A stretch of 64,000 nucleotides of DNA from Otis tarda (taxonomy: Eukaryota > Chordata > Aves > Otidiformes > Otididae), in NCBI GenBank assembly GCA_026413225.1, contig CM048557.1, forward strand, positions 18,764,871 to 18,828,870. The letters are read 5' to 3'. Position numbers and translations under genes: made by a program. Positions 1 through 10,898 of this stretch are shown one piece after another. The notes under the pieces are model-generated. The model worked only from the letters and a program-made list of their open reading frames with translations, was not told the DNA's origin and ran no database searches. The first letter of the stretch is position 1, and each line of letters begins with the position of its first letter.

Positions 1-674
1 TCTCTTTCTGCAGAAGAAAGTATAGCATTGCCCAACCTCTTGGTCTGTCTGTAGATGATGAAACGCTTCTCTAATGATACTGAGAAGTTGCCTTTTACAG
101 TTTCCTGCCTCTTTTTAGTGCTGTTGTCACTTTTGTTTCTAATCTGTTACTTGGGTAAGTCATTCTCTGTGTGCCCATGTATTTTTGCCTACACTTAATA
201 CTTGTGGTTTTTAAGAACTGATCGTGCAGGTTTAGTTAGAAGTGCCACTAACATTGAAGAGGCCTCTGCTTCTAAGCGCACATTTGTAGTAGTTAATATA
301 CATTTACATTTATGGTTTTGGACTAAAAATTCTTTGCTGTCACAATGAAACACCTAAAAGGACTTGGTTCTCTAAGGTATAAGCTTAAGCTACTGAATGC
401 CTTCAGCTGTCTCCTGTCTTCAGGAGGAATTGCTGGTTCCTAACAATCAGGGAGGGGTGGGGTGTGGGAGAGAAGCATGGGAATACATTGCCTAATGCTA
501 AAACCTTTCTAGGTGTACTGAGCTAGGGCAGCTAATAAATCTTTAATGCATTAAACTCCGCAGTGCCATTTTTGAGGAAGGAGGTAAAAGAAATTACTAA
601 GCACTAAGCTGTCTTTACTAACTCCTGCTATCTCTGTCGCTACTGCCTTTCTTCCTTTGTGCTGCCTGAACTAG
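1..674 (+). other. AP2A2: AP2A2 intron, no exon recognised
   Basis: This stretch lies upstream of the first recognised AP2A2 exon. I looked for hinge-region exons with splice sites and found none I could support. It is probably intron. Confidence 0.5.
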
Positions 675-3600
675 CCCTGACCTGGCTTCATCTGAGGTAG
701 TTTCTGAGGAACCAGCTGATACTGTGCATGATGCTGATGAGCTTTTTCACAAGTAAGCAATACTAAAACCTTGCAAGGCTGGGCAACTTCCAGAATATAG
801 TTATAAAGCAAAACTATATTGTGCATTAACTTAATACCAGCAAAACTAGAGAAACATGTACTGTCAGACTTGTGACTAGAGCACCCCTGTAGATGCTGTG
901 GATTTTAAGCCAAGCTCATGAGTACACAGGTTAGAGTTGCTGTTACGAGTCAGTGCTGTCACACACTGCTCTAAAGTGAGGCAATGCCAGTTGTATATTA
1001 AGTTTTGCAACTATTCACAAATAAAGGAAAAACATAAGAGTAAATTGTCAAAAGTACTGATATTTGGGAGTATGTTTTAAATGCCTTGTATGCAAAAGGC
1101 TGATGTTTGACCACCTCTTCTACTTTCAAGTGAAGGGTGACAGAAGGGACTGAAATCACTGCAGAATGCGCTTCCTCTCTCAAAATGGAGAAAAAAAATA
1201 CAGCTCTCAGTTGACTTATGTGATACAGAACTAATTAAAACAAGGGATTCTTTTTTCTTTCAGGTTTAAACAGTCAAAGCTTCAAACTTTTCACCAACCT
1301 AATGAGTTTCAGAAGTTGTCAAGAATATAAATAAGAAAAAATCCTAGTCTGTTGCCTGGTCCTTTATAGACACTGTGTGTGTGTGTGTGTGTATAGCATA
1401 TTGTGGCTTCCTTCGTAGTTTCTCAGACGTCCTATCAAATAGAAATTTCAGTTCTTTTACTGTCCTACAAATGGTGGTTTTGGTTTTAAAATTGTCTATT
1501 CTAACTATGCAGTTTTCTGCAAAGGCCTCTCTCTCAGATTGATGCGCTCTAGGTTAACCACAATCTTCATCCTCTGTGTAAACCCTCAATTTTGTGGTTC
1601 TAAATATTGTTTAATATGGCTCAATTTAAAACATGTTTTCCCTCTCTTCCCCTAGGTTTGTGTGTAAAAATAATGGAGTCTTATTTGAAAATCAGTTGCT
1701 ACAGATTGGATTGAAATCTGAATTTCGACAGAACCTGGGTAAGAGCTTTCAGGCCAAGTGATTAGCTGTCTGCATTGTCAACCCCAATGCCAGCATAATA
1801 TTGCAGATAGGACTTAACTTTTCAGCTATTTAAGAGGGAAATGTGATTTCAGGCCTAACTTGTCTTAAATCTTCACTGTTTGTGTGTCCCTGGCTTTTGT
1901 GTGAGTTGTTTTTTCTTTAAACTTATTGGTTGTTTTGGTAGCTGATGAAATGGGTACTGTAATGTCCAGCTCTTGCTGCCTAGTTGTAAGGCTGGTATAG
2001 CCAGGATTATAAAGGGCCATTCTCCTCGATTTCTGTATTTTACAGTATTATCTTAATAATATGATACACAATACATTTCAGACATGTCTGTGATAATACA
2101 TTAATGCACACGATACTGAAAATGTCTAGGAAAGAGCTGGGAATTGAACACAGGCCAGCACTAGGATTGCTTGCTTCTCCCCTTCTGCATCACTTTTGAT
2201 ACCATAATAGCTTCTTTACATAAAAAGTCATGTTCTCTGGCAGCTGAAAGACTCCCACTGATTATTTAACTGCCTGTGTGACAGCTACTGTGGGAGAGAT
2301 CTGATGGTTTGTTTTAATCTGTTATTTCATCATGAACTGTGACTATCTTGGTAAGATAAACCATGTAAATTATGCTTTCTTTTTAAAGAAAGGTAGAAAT
2401 ATAATGTATTAGACACTTGAAGTGCAAGTAGTTCAATACGATTACATGTGATGTACCTAAAAATTCTGATGTATTTTATTCTTTTCTTTCTAGGACGTAT
2501 GTTCATATTCTATGGTAATAAGACATCAACACAGTTCTTGAATTTTACTCCAACAGTAATCTGCTCAGATGACTTACAGTCAAATATCCTTAAATGCAGC
2601 AGCATGTGTCTGTTCTTATTTGGGTTTTGTGTTTTATGCCGCACAAAATTATAATAAAGCTGCTGGATCGAGGCATGGTGTCCTTGAACATGAAGAAATT
2701 AGAAAGTTATTAGCAAGTTTCTTAAGTTATTGTAGAAAGAAAAAGTCTTGAGCATAGATGTAAGATTCTCTCCTTAAAGCACTGACTACAAACACAAATT
2801 TTACTGTTGAAATAAGGAGAAATTAGGCGGAATAAATATGTAATGTAAATCTAGCTTTCTCTGCTGTCATGAAGTAGCAGAAGTATAGATGTGGTGTCCT
2901 TCAAATGCTGCACCAGCAGATAACCTCAGACTTGAGATGGAGGTAGAAGAATACATGTAAACAAAGATAATAATAATTTAAAATAAGCTCTTAATTTACA
3001 GTTTGTCCTTAATGCCTGGTATTGCAAACTTAGTATTTCTGGGAGACTATGTAATCAAGCTTGTTTGACTAACCTGGAGAAGAGAAGGCTCTGGGGACAC
3101 CTGGTAGCAGTCTTCCAGTACATAAAGGGGGCTTATAAGAAAGACAGGGAGAAATATTTCAGTAGGATGAGGGGTAATGGTTTTAAAATTTAAGGAGGTA
3201 GATTCAGACTAGATAAGGAAGAAATTTCTTATGATGAGGGTGGTGAAACACTGGAACAGGTTGCCCAGAGAGGGGGTTGATGCCCCATTCCTGGAAACAT
3301 TCAAGGCCAAATTGGACGGGGCTCTGAGCGACCTGATATAGTTGGGTATGTCCCTGCTCCTTGCAGGGGGTTGGACTATGACCTTTGAAGGTCCCTTCCA
3401 ACCTTAACTATTTTGTGATTCTGTGACTCAAAGCATCACTGTAATGTTCACATCAAAATGACATAGTCCAGAAGTTTTTATTGTGAAGACTGATGTGCCT
3501 TCATACTTTTTTGAGGACATCTTTCTTTAAGAATTTTCTAATAACTGAGAATTGTGGAAATTATTGCTTCTAAGTGTGTCAGTATGTAAAAACCTCCCTT

Positions 3601-3696
3601 TTTGGCTGTACAAGAATTGAACTTTGACTATTCAGTAGCATACAGAGCATGACTGGACACAATGCTAATTCTTCATCTAGCTTATTGGAGGATTTG

Positions 3697-3732
<36 letters not shown>

Positions 3733-6700
3733 TATCAATTCATTGATGAGTTTCCTTAACCTCTTCTTATGCCTGAATCTTCAGACAAAACCTGTTGACC
3801 CCACAGTGGATGGAGGTGCACAGGTTCAACAGGTTGTGAACATTGAATGTGTGTCAGACTTCATGGAAGCTCCAATCCTGAACATTCAATTCAGGTAAAA
3901 CACAGAATTCAAACGCTAGTGAATTAATTAGATGAAAGATGTTAAATTTGTCTTGGTCCTCTGACTGAAGTGTAGAATATGGACATATAAAGCTGTCTTG
4001 GGTAGACATTACTTGAAAAACTGATCTAACAGAGCTTTAAGCTACTGGAGGAGGTAGGGAATCCACTTGGAACAATGTGGTTTAAAAAAACCAAACTAAC
4101 CAACCCCCCCAAAAAAACACCAAAGGACTAATCAAGAAGCAGTGACTGGTAAAATGTCTCCACGACTTCTCTTTCTGCTATTCGTATAAAACAGCAGTCT
4201 TCCTGTTTGCTTAAAAATCTTGACAGGAATATACACAGTAACTTCTCCTTCTGGAAACCAAGAACACTTCTGCAAACAACTTGTATTGGAAATACATGCA
4301 GCCAAAAATAGAATCTTGTTATGTCCATACAACATCAGCCTTTGGGAAATCCTGATTTCTAGGCTATGTTCCGTTATTCTAGTCTAAACTGGTTCTTACT
4401 AGTATACTTTCACAGGGATATATTTTCACTCCTTTGATGGAAGCTATCTAGAAGGAATAACAATCTATGTTGAAACAGAGAGATCCTTATTAGACGTTCT
4501 GCTGATTGGCTTTCGTATGCCATCTAAGCAGGGCAAATGAGTTCATGTAACTGGATTAAAACTGTATCTTAGAAATAACGTTATCTGCAGTTGATGGATT
4601 TTAATCACAAACAGTTGCACCTTAGTGTTCATCCTCAGTTGCTTGGTTGATTTAGACTGAGAGACTGCTGACACTGTGCTGCACACACCATGTTTTTCCT
4701 ATTCCATATGCAGGTATGGTGGAACATTTCAAAATCTTTCGGTAAAGTTACCCATCACACTGAATAAATTTTTCCAGCCAACAGAGATGTCTTCTCAAGA
4801 CTTTTTTCAGCGTTGGAAGCAACTGAGCAAGTAAGACTTTGCCTATACTTGAGCTTGGGGCTCTTGTGGTGGGTGTATTGTGAGTGTAGCAGGTGCCGTG
4901 CCTCATCCCATGCTTAATCCTGTGAGTTATAAACTCTCTCAATATAATTAGTTGCTATTGAACAGTGCTGTACACAATACACGTTATATGTATGCATCTT
5001 GCCTTGTCTTGCAGTCCTAAACAAGAAGTACAAAATATCTTTAAAGCAAAACACCCAATGGATGCAGAGATCACAAAAGCAAAGGTGGGTGGTAGTCTGC
5101 TATTTTTAATTCATAGTGTAAGGGTAGTGGTATCAGCAAACTTCGTTCATCTTGGTTTGTATGGCAACTGGATCATCCTGTAAAAGTGCAAGTCAGCGTT
5201 GTGTAACAACCCTTGGCACTGCTGCTTGAATGGACTGTTTCTCAGTGTGGCTGATTTAGACATAATCTTCAATAGCAGCTGGAAACTCGAAGCTATTTAG
5301 GAAAACACCAATTCAGTGCTTAAAACGGAATTGGAAGATACTTTAAGCCTTAATTTATACTGGAGTTACTAGTTAGAAAAGAAAACAAACAACATATTGT
5401 AGAACTGGCTGCTTTAGGCAAAACAGAAGTGACTAGTGTGTGACAAGAATGGCTTTATCAAAACCAGGAGAGACTCATGTTGAATCTAATTTACTTCTCA
5501 GTTGTTCTCAAGAGGAATCTTTTTTTTTTGAGGAACAGCTCGTTATCAGGGTCATTCAGTCACTTCAAAAATCTATTGTAATAAAATTGATACTGGATAA
5601 TTCTTTAATGTCTTGGACACTTACAAAAAAATAGTCTCCTATTTGTTTTGCTAGTTAGTGGTGGCTGTACTTGGGTAGACTTGGTATTGCTGTCCTGCTG
5701 TCTTCACATCTAAATCTTCTGGGATTCTTTCATAGATAATTGGCTTTGGATCAGCCCTACTTGAGGAGGTAGATCCCAATCCTGCTAACTTTGTTGGTGC
5801 TGGTATCATACATACAAAAACTACTCAGATTGGATGCTTGCTGCGCCTTGAACCCAACCTCCAGGCCCAGGTATCTGTTTAAGTATCTACAGCTTAAATA
5901 CAAGTTACTGTTTGCACAAAATATCTGCGTATATCTCAATCTCCTTAAGGTATTTATTTAAAATCAGTATTGCGATAGCTAATTGTGACTGCAGACTCCA
6001 ACAAGAAATGAAATTGTAGCAGCTGGTCCTGGCCCAGTTTGGTAAGCTACTTCTTCATAGGAATTCTCTTTTGTGTTGGAAGAGATCATTATGTTATTCC
6101 AAACTGTCTGCAGAGTTTCATCTTCTCTTTAAGGCTGGAAGCATTTAGTGTTTCTGGTTTGTGCACCATGGACAAGATTAAGTATAATTTCCTTTGCCAC
6201 TTTAAATTAATAAAAGAATGATTGGCTAAAAGAGAAAAACATAAGCAAATGAACACAATTTTAAGACTCTTTTTCCTCAAGCATTTTGTTACAGGTTTTA
6301 TCAAAGTTAACTGAGGAGTAAAAATAAGTGTTGGGTGTTTGTCTCCTGTTTTCTAAAGAAGTGATGTCAGAGAGTCTCCCATAATATTTAGTCCTCTTAA
6401 AGAAGAGTTTTGGAGAACACCTTGCTGTTAAAGCCTAAAAATATTAGAACAATGGTAACTCTCAACAAGGATTTGAAGGTGTGCTTCAGCCTATGGTTGA
6501 AAAAGCTGTATTACTCAGTGGCTGGCTGGCTTTGAATGTTTTAACTTGAAGTCTTTTTCCTGTCAAATCAACAAAACAAGAAAGATGTAACTGTCAGTGT
6601 TCACTAGTTGTGCATTCATTTAATACCAAACTGTGTTTAAAAAAAATAAATAATATTTTATGTTCTTTTTCAGATGTATAGGCTTACACTACGAACAAGT

Positions 6701-6751
6701 AAAGAAGCTGTATCTCAGAGATTATGTGAATTGCTGTCAGAACAGTTTTAA
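675..6751 (+). CDS. AP2A2: AP2A2, AP-2 adaptor complex alpha-2 subunit, 3' part of gene
   Basis: The alpha subunit of the heterotetrameric AP-2 adaptor links clathrin and accessory proteins to cargo at the plasma membrane during endocytosis. Coding exons seen: 675-752, 1656-1738, 2494-2583, 3771-3894, 4714-4830, 5015-5084, 5736-5870 and 6674-6751, ending in TAA at 6749-6751. The first holds the acidic end of the hinge (reads [20 protein letters not shown]). The rest give the complete C-terminal appendage: [93 protein letters not shown], and the end [10 protein letters not shown]. All junctions keep frame. Splice sites are GT-AG except the U12-like intron after 2583. The trunk and most of the hinge lie before the window. 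The match to vertebrate AP2A2 is very close. AP2A1 is less likely given the neighbouring mucin gene. Confidence 0.95.
1374..1392. repeat. (TG)n microsatellite
   Basis: A short uninterrupted TG dinucleotide run lies in an AP2A2 intron. Confidence 0.85.
3063..3432 (+). mobile_element. CR1 LINE 3' fragment, sense
   Basis: The sequence has the avian CR1 3' terminal region: the stretch on two-column cleaned protein similarity (lost lead, GGTTGCCCAGAGAG, AAGGTCCCTTCCAACC) and the terminal ATTCTGTGA-type 8-mer near 3418-3426. It is 5'-truncated and sits inside the U12-type intron of AP2A2. Confidence 0.85.
3699..3727. repeat. poly(T), 29 bases
   Basis: An uninterrupted T run lies 25 bases before the U12-like branch point in the AP2A2 intron. 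Its length is probably polymorphic and liable to sequencing error. Confidence 0.9.
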
Positions 6752-6805
6752 TATTAACCGTGTCCATTTTGGTTTTTCCATTTATATCACTGTTATCATA
6801 CTGCA

Positions 6806-6811
6806 AATAAA
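6806..6811 (+). promoter_or_regulatory. AP2A2: AP2A2 polyadenylation signal AATAAA
   Basis: A canonical AATAAA lies 55 bases after the AP2A2 stop codon and is followed by a GT-rich stretch (TGTCTTGTAC). A longer 3' UTR with further signals is possible. Confidence 0.75.
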
Positions 6812-9800
6812 TGTCTTGTACATCACTGTCTGAGTACTGCAATGTTAACCAATACCAGCTCCCTGCCTTAATAGGACTTGACCCTTGGTTGAAATTGACT
6901 ACAAAATGTACAGTACAGGGAAGTGACTTCTGACATTAAAAATGAGAAATGGCTTTTAGTGTGTTATACAAAGAGTGTGAGGGCTATATTGTGCTGTGCT
7001 CTTTTTTTTTTTTTTTTTTTTTTCTCTCCAGAGGTTAGGCTTTTAAACTTGGAAAATTGAGTTAGATGTGGTAACCGAGGATTTCAACTGTAAATGGCTA
7101 GTAACATTCTGCCGTATATCTTTAACGGGTGCTTCCTCTGCTCTGAGCTGAAAGAAACCAGTGCAATGCTGCTCAGTAAGGCTGAATCAGATGTTAGTGT
7201 AGAGTCAAAACTTTGTAAAGTTGAACGTTGTCACAAGTCTTGTACTGGATGGAAGGGCAGATTCCAAGATGTGTTTGAATCTGATTCAAGTGAGTATCAC
7301 CAATATTTGTATTTGACAAATGCCACAGGACCAGAGTCTTAAAGTATTAGTCTGGTAATCCTTTACATCTTATATTTTCTAGCTTTGGAAAGTGGATTGA
7401 ACACAAAAGCTATTCTTAATCCTTCCGCTTATCTCAAATAATGAAGTGGGTGGTGAATGAGTACATGCTTGTATATTGTTAGTCAAACTGAAGTTAAATA
7501 TTCTGTGCTTTTTCTGTTTCCCATCAGACTTAGCAAGTAATAGTCCTAATGTCGTGATATAACTAACTGTGGTGTCTAGTATTAGAGTAGAAGAGGAAGA
7601 AATGGACCCTTGAAGCACTGAGGCATGCACTCTTATAGATGAAAATGTAATTTTAAACAATGCTTTTTCCCAGGTGTACAGTAATGTTAAAACTCAAGAG
7701 GTTGAATAACTGATATCCAAACAGCTTCTGTCTGTCAGTGGTGGTAAAAATATCCAATGTGGTGTAGAAGACTGGTGTTGAGACTGAGAGTAGAAGGCCC
7801 AAAAATGTTCAGCTTTCCTAGTGGTTTTTACAACCAAAGCCTTTGTAACTTGTTCCACATCAGCAAACTCTTTGCAGCCTTTCTGCAGAAGTAAGTGGAC
7901 ACAACTTTGGCTCACACTCTTCAAGCCTTGAGATGCAACAAAGGCTGCTAAAAACAAAGCAGGTGAGGTTGTGCTGACAGGAAAAGTGAATGTCAGATGA
8001 AGATTTCCTCAAGTTTATTTAAAGGAAGCCTGAGACTGGTGTCTCTCAACACATACAGCCAAGTATGCCCATGAAATAAAGGTTTTGAGTGATAGAGATG
8101 ACATTGAAAATACATTGAAATGAGGCTTCTGTCATGCTGCCCAGTGCACAGCAGGGGACGGGATTCTACACAGTTGAGTGTGCCTTGCTCTTTTTCTTCA
8201 GTGTTTTGCGTTAAATGATGGAACTGGGTGATTATAATTTGATTTGGCTCAAGGCTAGTAATTGTACTTGAGTGCAAGTGAAAAATGAGGAACAAAGGTT
8301 TGGCTGTAGTGTGTGGATTTCGCGAGTTTCTTTTTTTTTATTTTTCCAGAAATGGCCGGTAACTTTGGATGTTAAAACTGAAAACTTGGCTATAGACCTG
8401 ATCTTTCTGCAAAAGTTCTCTTGAACAATTGGTCCTTTTATGGCCTTTCAGGTAGCTAATCAAGGCTCTTTGATCATAAACATTGTCTTTGAAAATCTTC
8501 ATGAGCAATGCCTGCAGTCAGGCTGGGCAGATGGCAAAATACTACCTGATGTTTTGGCCTGTGGATGCCATGGGTCTCTTCTAGTTCTGTTACCTTAACC
8601 ATGCTGTTGGCTGCTCTGTTAACAATCTGATGTGCTCAACTAAAGGAAGTCTTAGCAAAGACGGGGAGGAGCTTCTATTTCACTTTTTCCAGATCCTGAT
8701 GTATATCTGTCCCCTGAAAATGTTCTGTGCCCTCATTAAAGGACACCTTGAGACGCGCTGCGCTACTTTAGTTCACTTTGCTTTGGTTCAAGCTGTGCTA
8801 AAATTTGTGTTTAAAATGTGGGAAGGAGGGGGATAAGGGAAAGTGTCTTTTCAGTAGTGACTGTGTTAAGCTTATGACTGTTCACACGTTGTACAAAGTG
8901 TCAGCTCAATTAAGTCATGAGCAGAAAAGTGAACAAATTAAGGACAAATACTTGATTATTTTTTTTTGTGAATGATGGTTAACTTACCAAAGTGATGTAT
9001 CCTGTCAAGCAGACAAAGTAATTTCTGCAGTAAACAGTGTTGTTGTTGAAGTACAGTATTTTCAGGCATTGACATGTGAAAATAACTGAATAGCAAAACA
9101 GGTAGCTTATGTTCATTCTTGACCTACACTCCAGTATGTAACATTTATGGTGATTGTCTTATTTGTATAAAAAAAAAGTTCTGTCAAATTAAGTGGAGAA
9201 TTTTCATATAGAAAACTATATATTAGACTATATTCATCAGAAGAACGTATTAAGATTAAATAAATGATTAGAACAGTAATCAAACTGTCTTTTTTTTTTT
9301 TTTGTCTGGGGGCATGGAAAAGTAAAGAATACTTGTATGGAATGGTTGTTATCACCAGCAACTGATGTGTAATGGTAAATTATTTCCTGCAAACTACTGG
9401 TGGGTTGTGTTCAGCTGAGCCTTACTGGGCCTGCAGACTTCTGCTCCCCCGCTGAGTTTGTTTATGGGTTTTTGGTGGTGTTTTTGGTAGCACGTTACAA
9501 ATACTCTGCTGCAAAAAAAAAAAACCCTCTTGATGTAAATTCTTTCTTCCTACAGTGTTTAACAATAGTAAGTCTATTAACAGTATGTGCTGCAGTAAAC
9601 TAGTGTAACAGCGGGGTTGAGGCTGTGAAGCACACCCCTGTATTACACAGGCAGGACTGCTGATGTTGCTGTAAAAGAAGGGTATCTGGACTGCTACATA
9701 ACCTCACTCCCGCTTTATGCTTTGGGTTCTTAGTACTTCTCTAAAACTTGCTAGAAGGAAAAAAAAAAAAAAAAACCCACAAACCTCGGGGCTATGAGCT

Positions 9801-10287
9801 TTTGTGCATTGATGCAACTTTTTCTTAAATGAATTGCAGAGTAGTAAAGAATACTCTCTACCAGCAGCAAGTAGAAATTTCTTGTGAGTGAACTACCTGC
9901 ATCCTGTTGGACATGTATGGTCTTTGCTTTCTTGCAGAGAAATGCCCTGCAAATTTCTGCTTTGTCCACAGCCACTACATGTTTCTGTTAATGATGTTTC
10001 TAGAAATGTCCTGCTGTATTAAGGGTGCACGTGGAAACCTCACAATTAACTTTTGGTTCATGTCGCACCTTGCTTTGTGACAGCAGCTGTGTATGGAAGA
10101 CAAGCACAAGCGCTGTGTCTGCTGTCAAAGGGAAGGAACCGGGTCACCTCAGTTGTCTCTTCTCCCACTGAAGTAATGGGCTACTCCACAGGTCTGAGTT
10201 CAACTGTAGCGAACCCAGCAGACTATTTGCAGTTAAAAGAATTGGTCAAATAATGAGAGAGAAGCTAGCAAATTAAATTCCTCCTAC
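6812..10287. other. AP2A2-MUC6 intergenic region
   Basis: Convergent intergenic space. Several open frames of 60-100 codons occur on both strands (for example - strand 7694-7957 and 7993-8295), but none has recognisable homology or a splice context I can support. It contains T and A homopolymers at about 7001-7023, 9290-9303 and 9760-9776. It may include a longer AP2A2 3' UTR. Confidence 0.6.
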
Positions 10288-10293
10288 TTTATT
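10288..10293 (-). promoter_or_regulatory. MUC6: MUC6 polyadenylation signal AATAAA
   Basis: The first AATAAA (TTTATT on the + strand) downstream of the MUC6 stop codon, about 430 bases after it. Cleavage would be expected some 15-30 bases further on. Confidence 0.6.
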
Positions 10294-10720
10294 TCAAAGT
10301 CAGATTTCTGTTATAGCACAGTGCATTGGCCAGTTTTTAGCCTTTGGATATGTACCACCCTGAGCAAGGCCAGACAGTCTCTGACACGGTCTTCCCTCCC
10401 AACTCCCACCCTGCCCAGTGTTGTTTTGTTTTGGTTTGGTTTTTTTGTTGTTTTGTTTTGTTTTGTTTTCTCTTCTTTCTTTCTTTCCTCCCCTGCATTC
10501 CCTCCCCCAACCCCCTCCTGATTAGGAATAATTTGTCAGCGAAATTCATTGACACTCCAGGTAGCTGCTCAGGAAGCCTCACTGCGAGGGTGTCCTATGT
10601 AATCAATACAACAGAACTCCCAGGAATGAGCAGTCACTCTGGAAGTATTAAATTGTGATCAGTGTTTAATTAAAAAAAAAAAAAATATATATATATATCT
10701 GAGGCCATCTGGAGGTCTGA
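10294..10720 (-). other. MUC6: MUC6 3' UTR
   Basis: Non-coding sequence between the MUC6 stop and its polyadenylation signal. It contains a short AT dinucleotide run near 10686-10698 and, at about 10431-10485, a low-complexity stretch of GTTTT-type repeats (CAAAA in the transcript). Confidence 0.55.
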
Positions 10721-10898
10721 CTAGTGTATGCAACTGTCCAAGTGACAGTCACAGCCGCTAAATACAGTTATTTCTGTAATGAGCCTTTTCCCAGGGTTAT
10801 CTGGGTCTTGGCATGGCAGCTGGAGTTCCTTCTTAAGAAGCTGAAGTGGCCTACAGCAGCCGCATGCTGTGGTGACCATCATCATCTCAACATTCAAC
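10721..10898 (-). CDS. MUC6: MUC6 last exon: C-terminal half of the cystine knot and stop
   Basis: Starts after the acceptor CCCAACAG with one base completing the codon split by the previous exon (AT|G). It reads through [18 protein letters not shown] and ends [13 protein letters not shown], then TAG at 10723-10721. This is the second half of a CTCK cystine-knot domain, with the characteristic CxCC and the terminal CxC followed by a last Cys. In gel-forming mucins and VWF this domain makes disulfide-linked C-terminal dimers in the ER. The exon encodes 59 codons including the stop. It fits MUC6, which has no sequence beyond the knot. Confidence 0.93.

Larger units (their letters stand above)
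2584..3770 (+). other. AP2A2: U12-type (minor spliceosome) intron of AP2A2
   Basis: No GT donor fits the protein at this junction. The sequence after coding base 2583 is ATATCCTT, the U12 AT-type 5' splice site, at 2584-2591. At 3752-3760 is TTCCTTAAC, a perfect match to the U12 branch-point consensus. The coding sequence resumes at 3771, 11 bases after the branch-point A at 3759, the spacing expected for U12 introns. Frame is kept (A|GC gives Ser, then [10 protein letters not shown]). The 3' terminal dinucleotide read here is AT rather than the usual AC, which is rare. Confidence 0.75.

Noticed and set aside
2494-2654. Continuation of the AP2A2 exon past 2583 as coding
   Set aside because: The read-through residues ([12 protein letters not shown]) do not match the conserved appendage, while the sequence at 3771 onward does. 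The boundary is the U12-type donor.
7694-8295. Two adjacent - strand frames (87 and 100 codons) between AP2A2 and MUC6
   Set aside because: No recognisable domain, no repeat or splice context, and lengths that occur by chance in this region.
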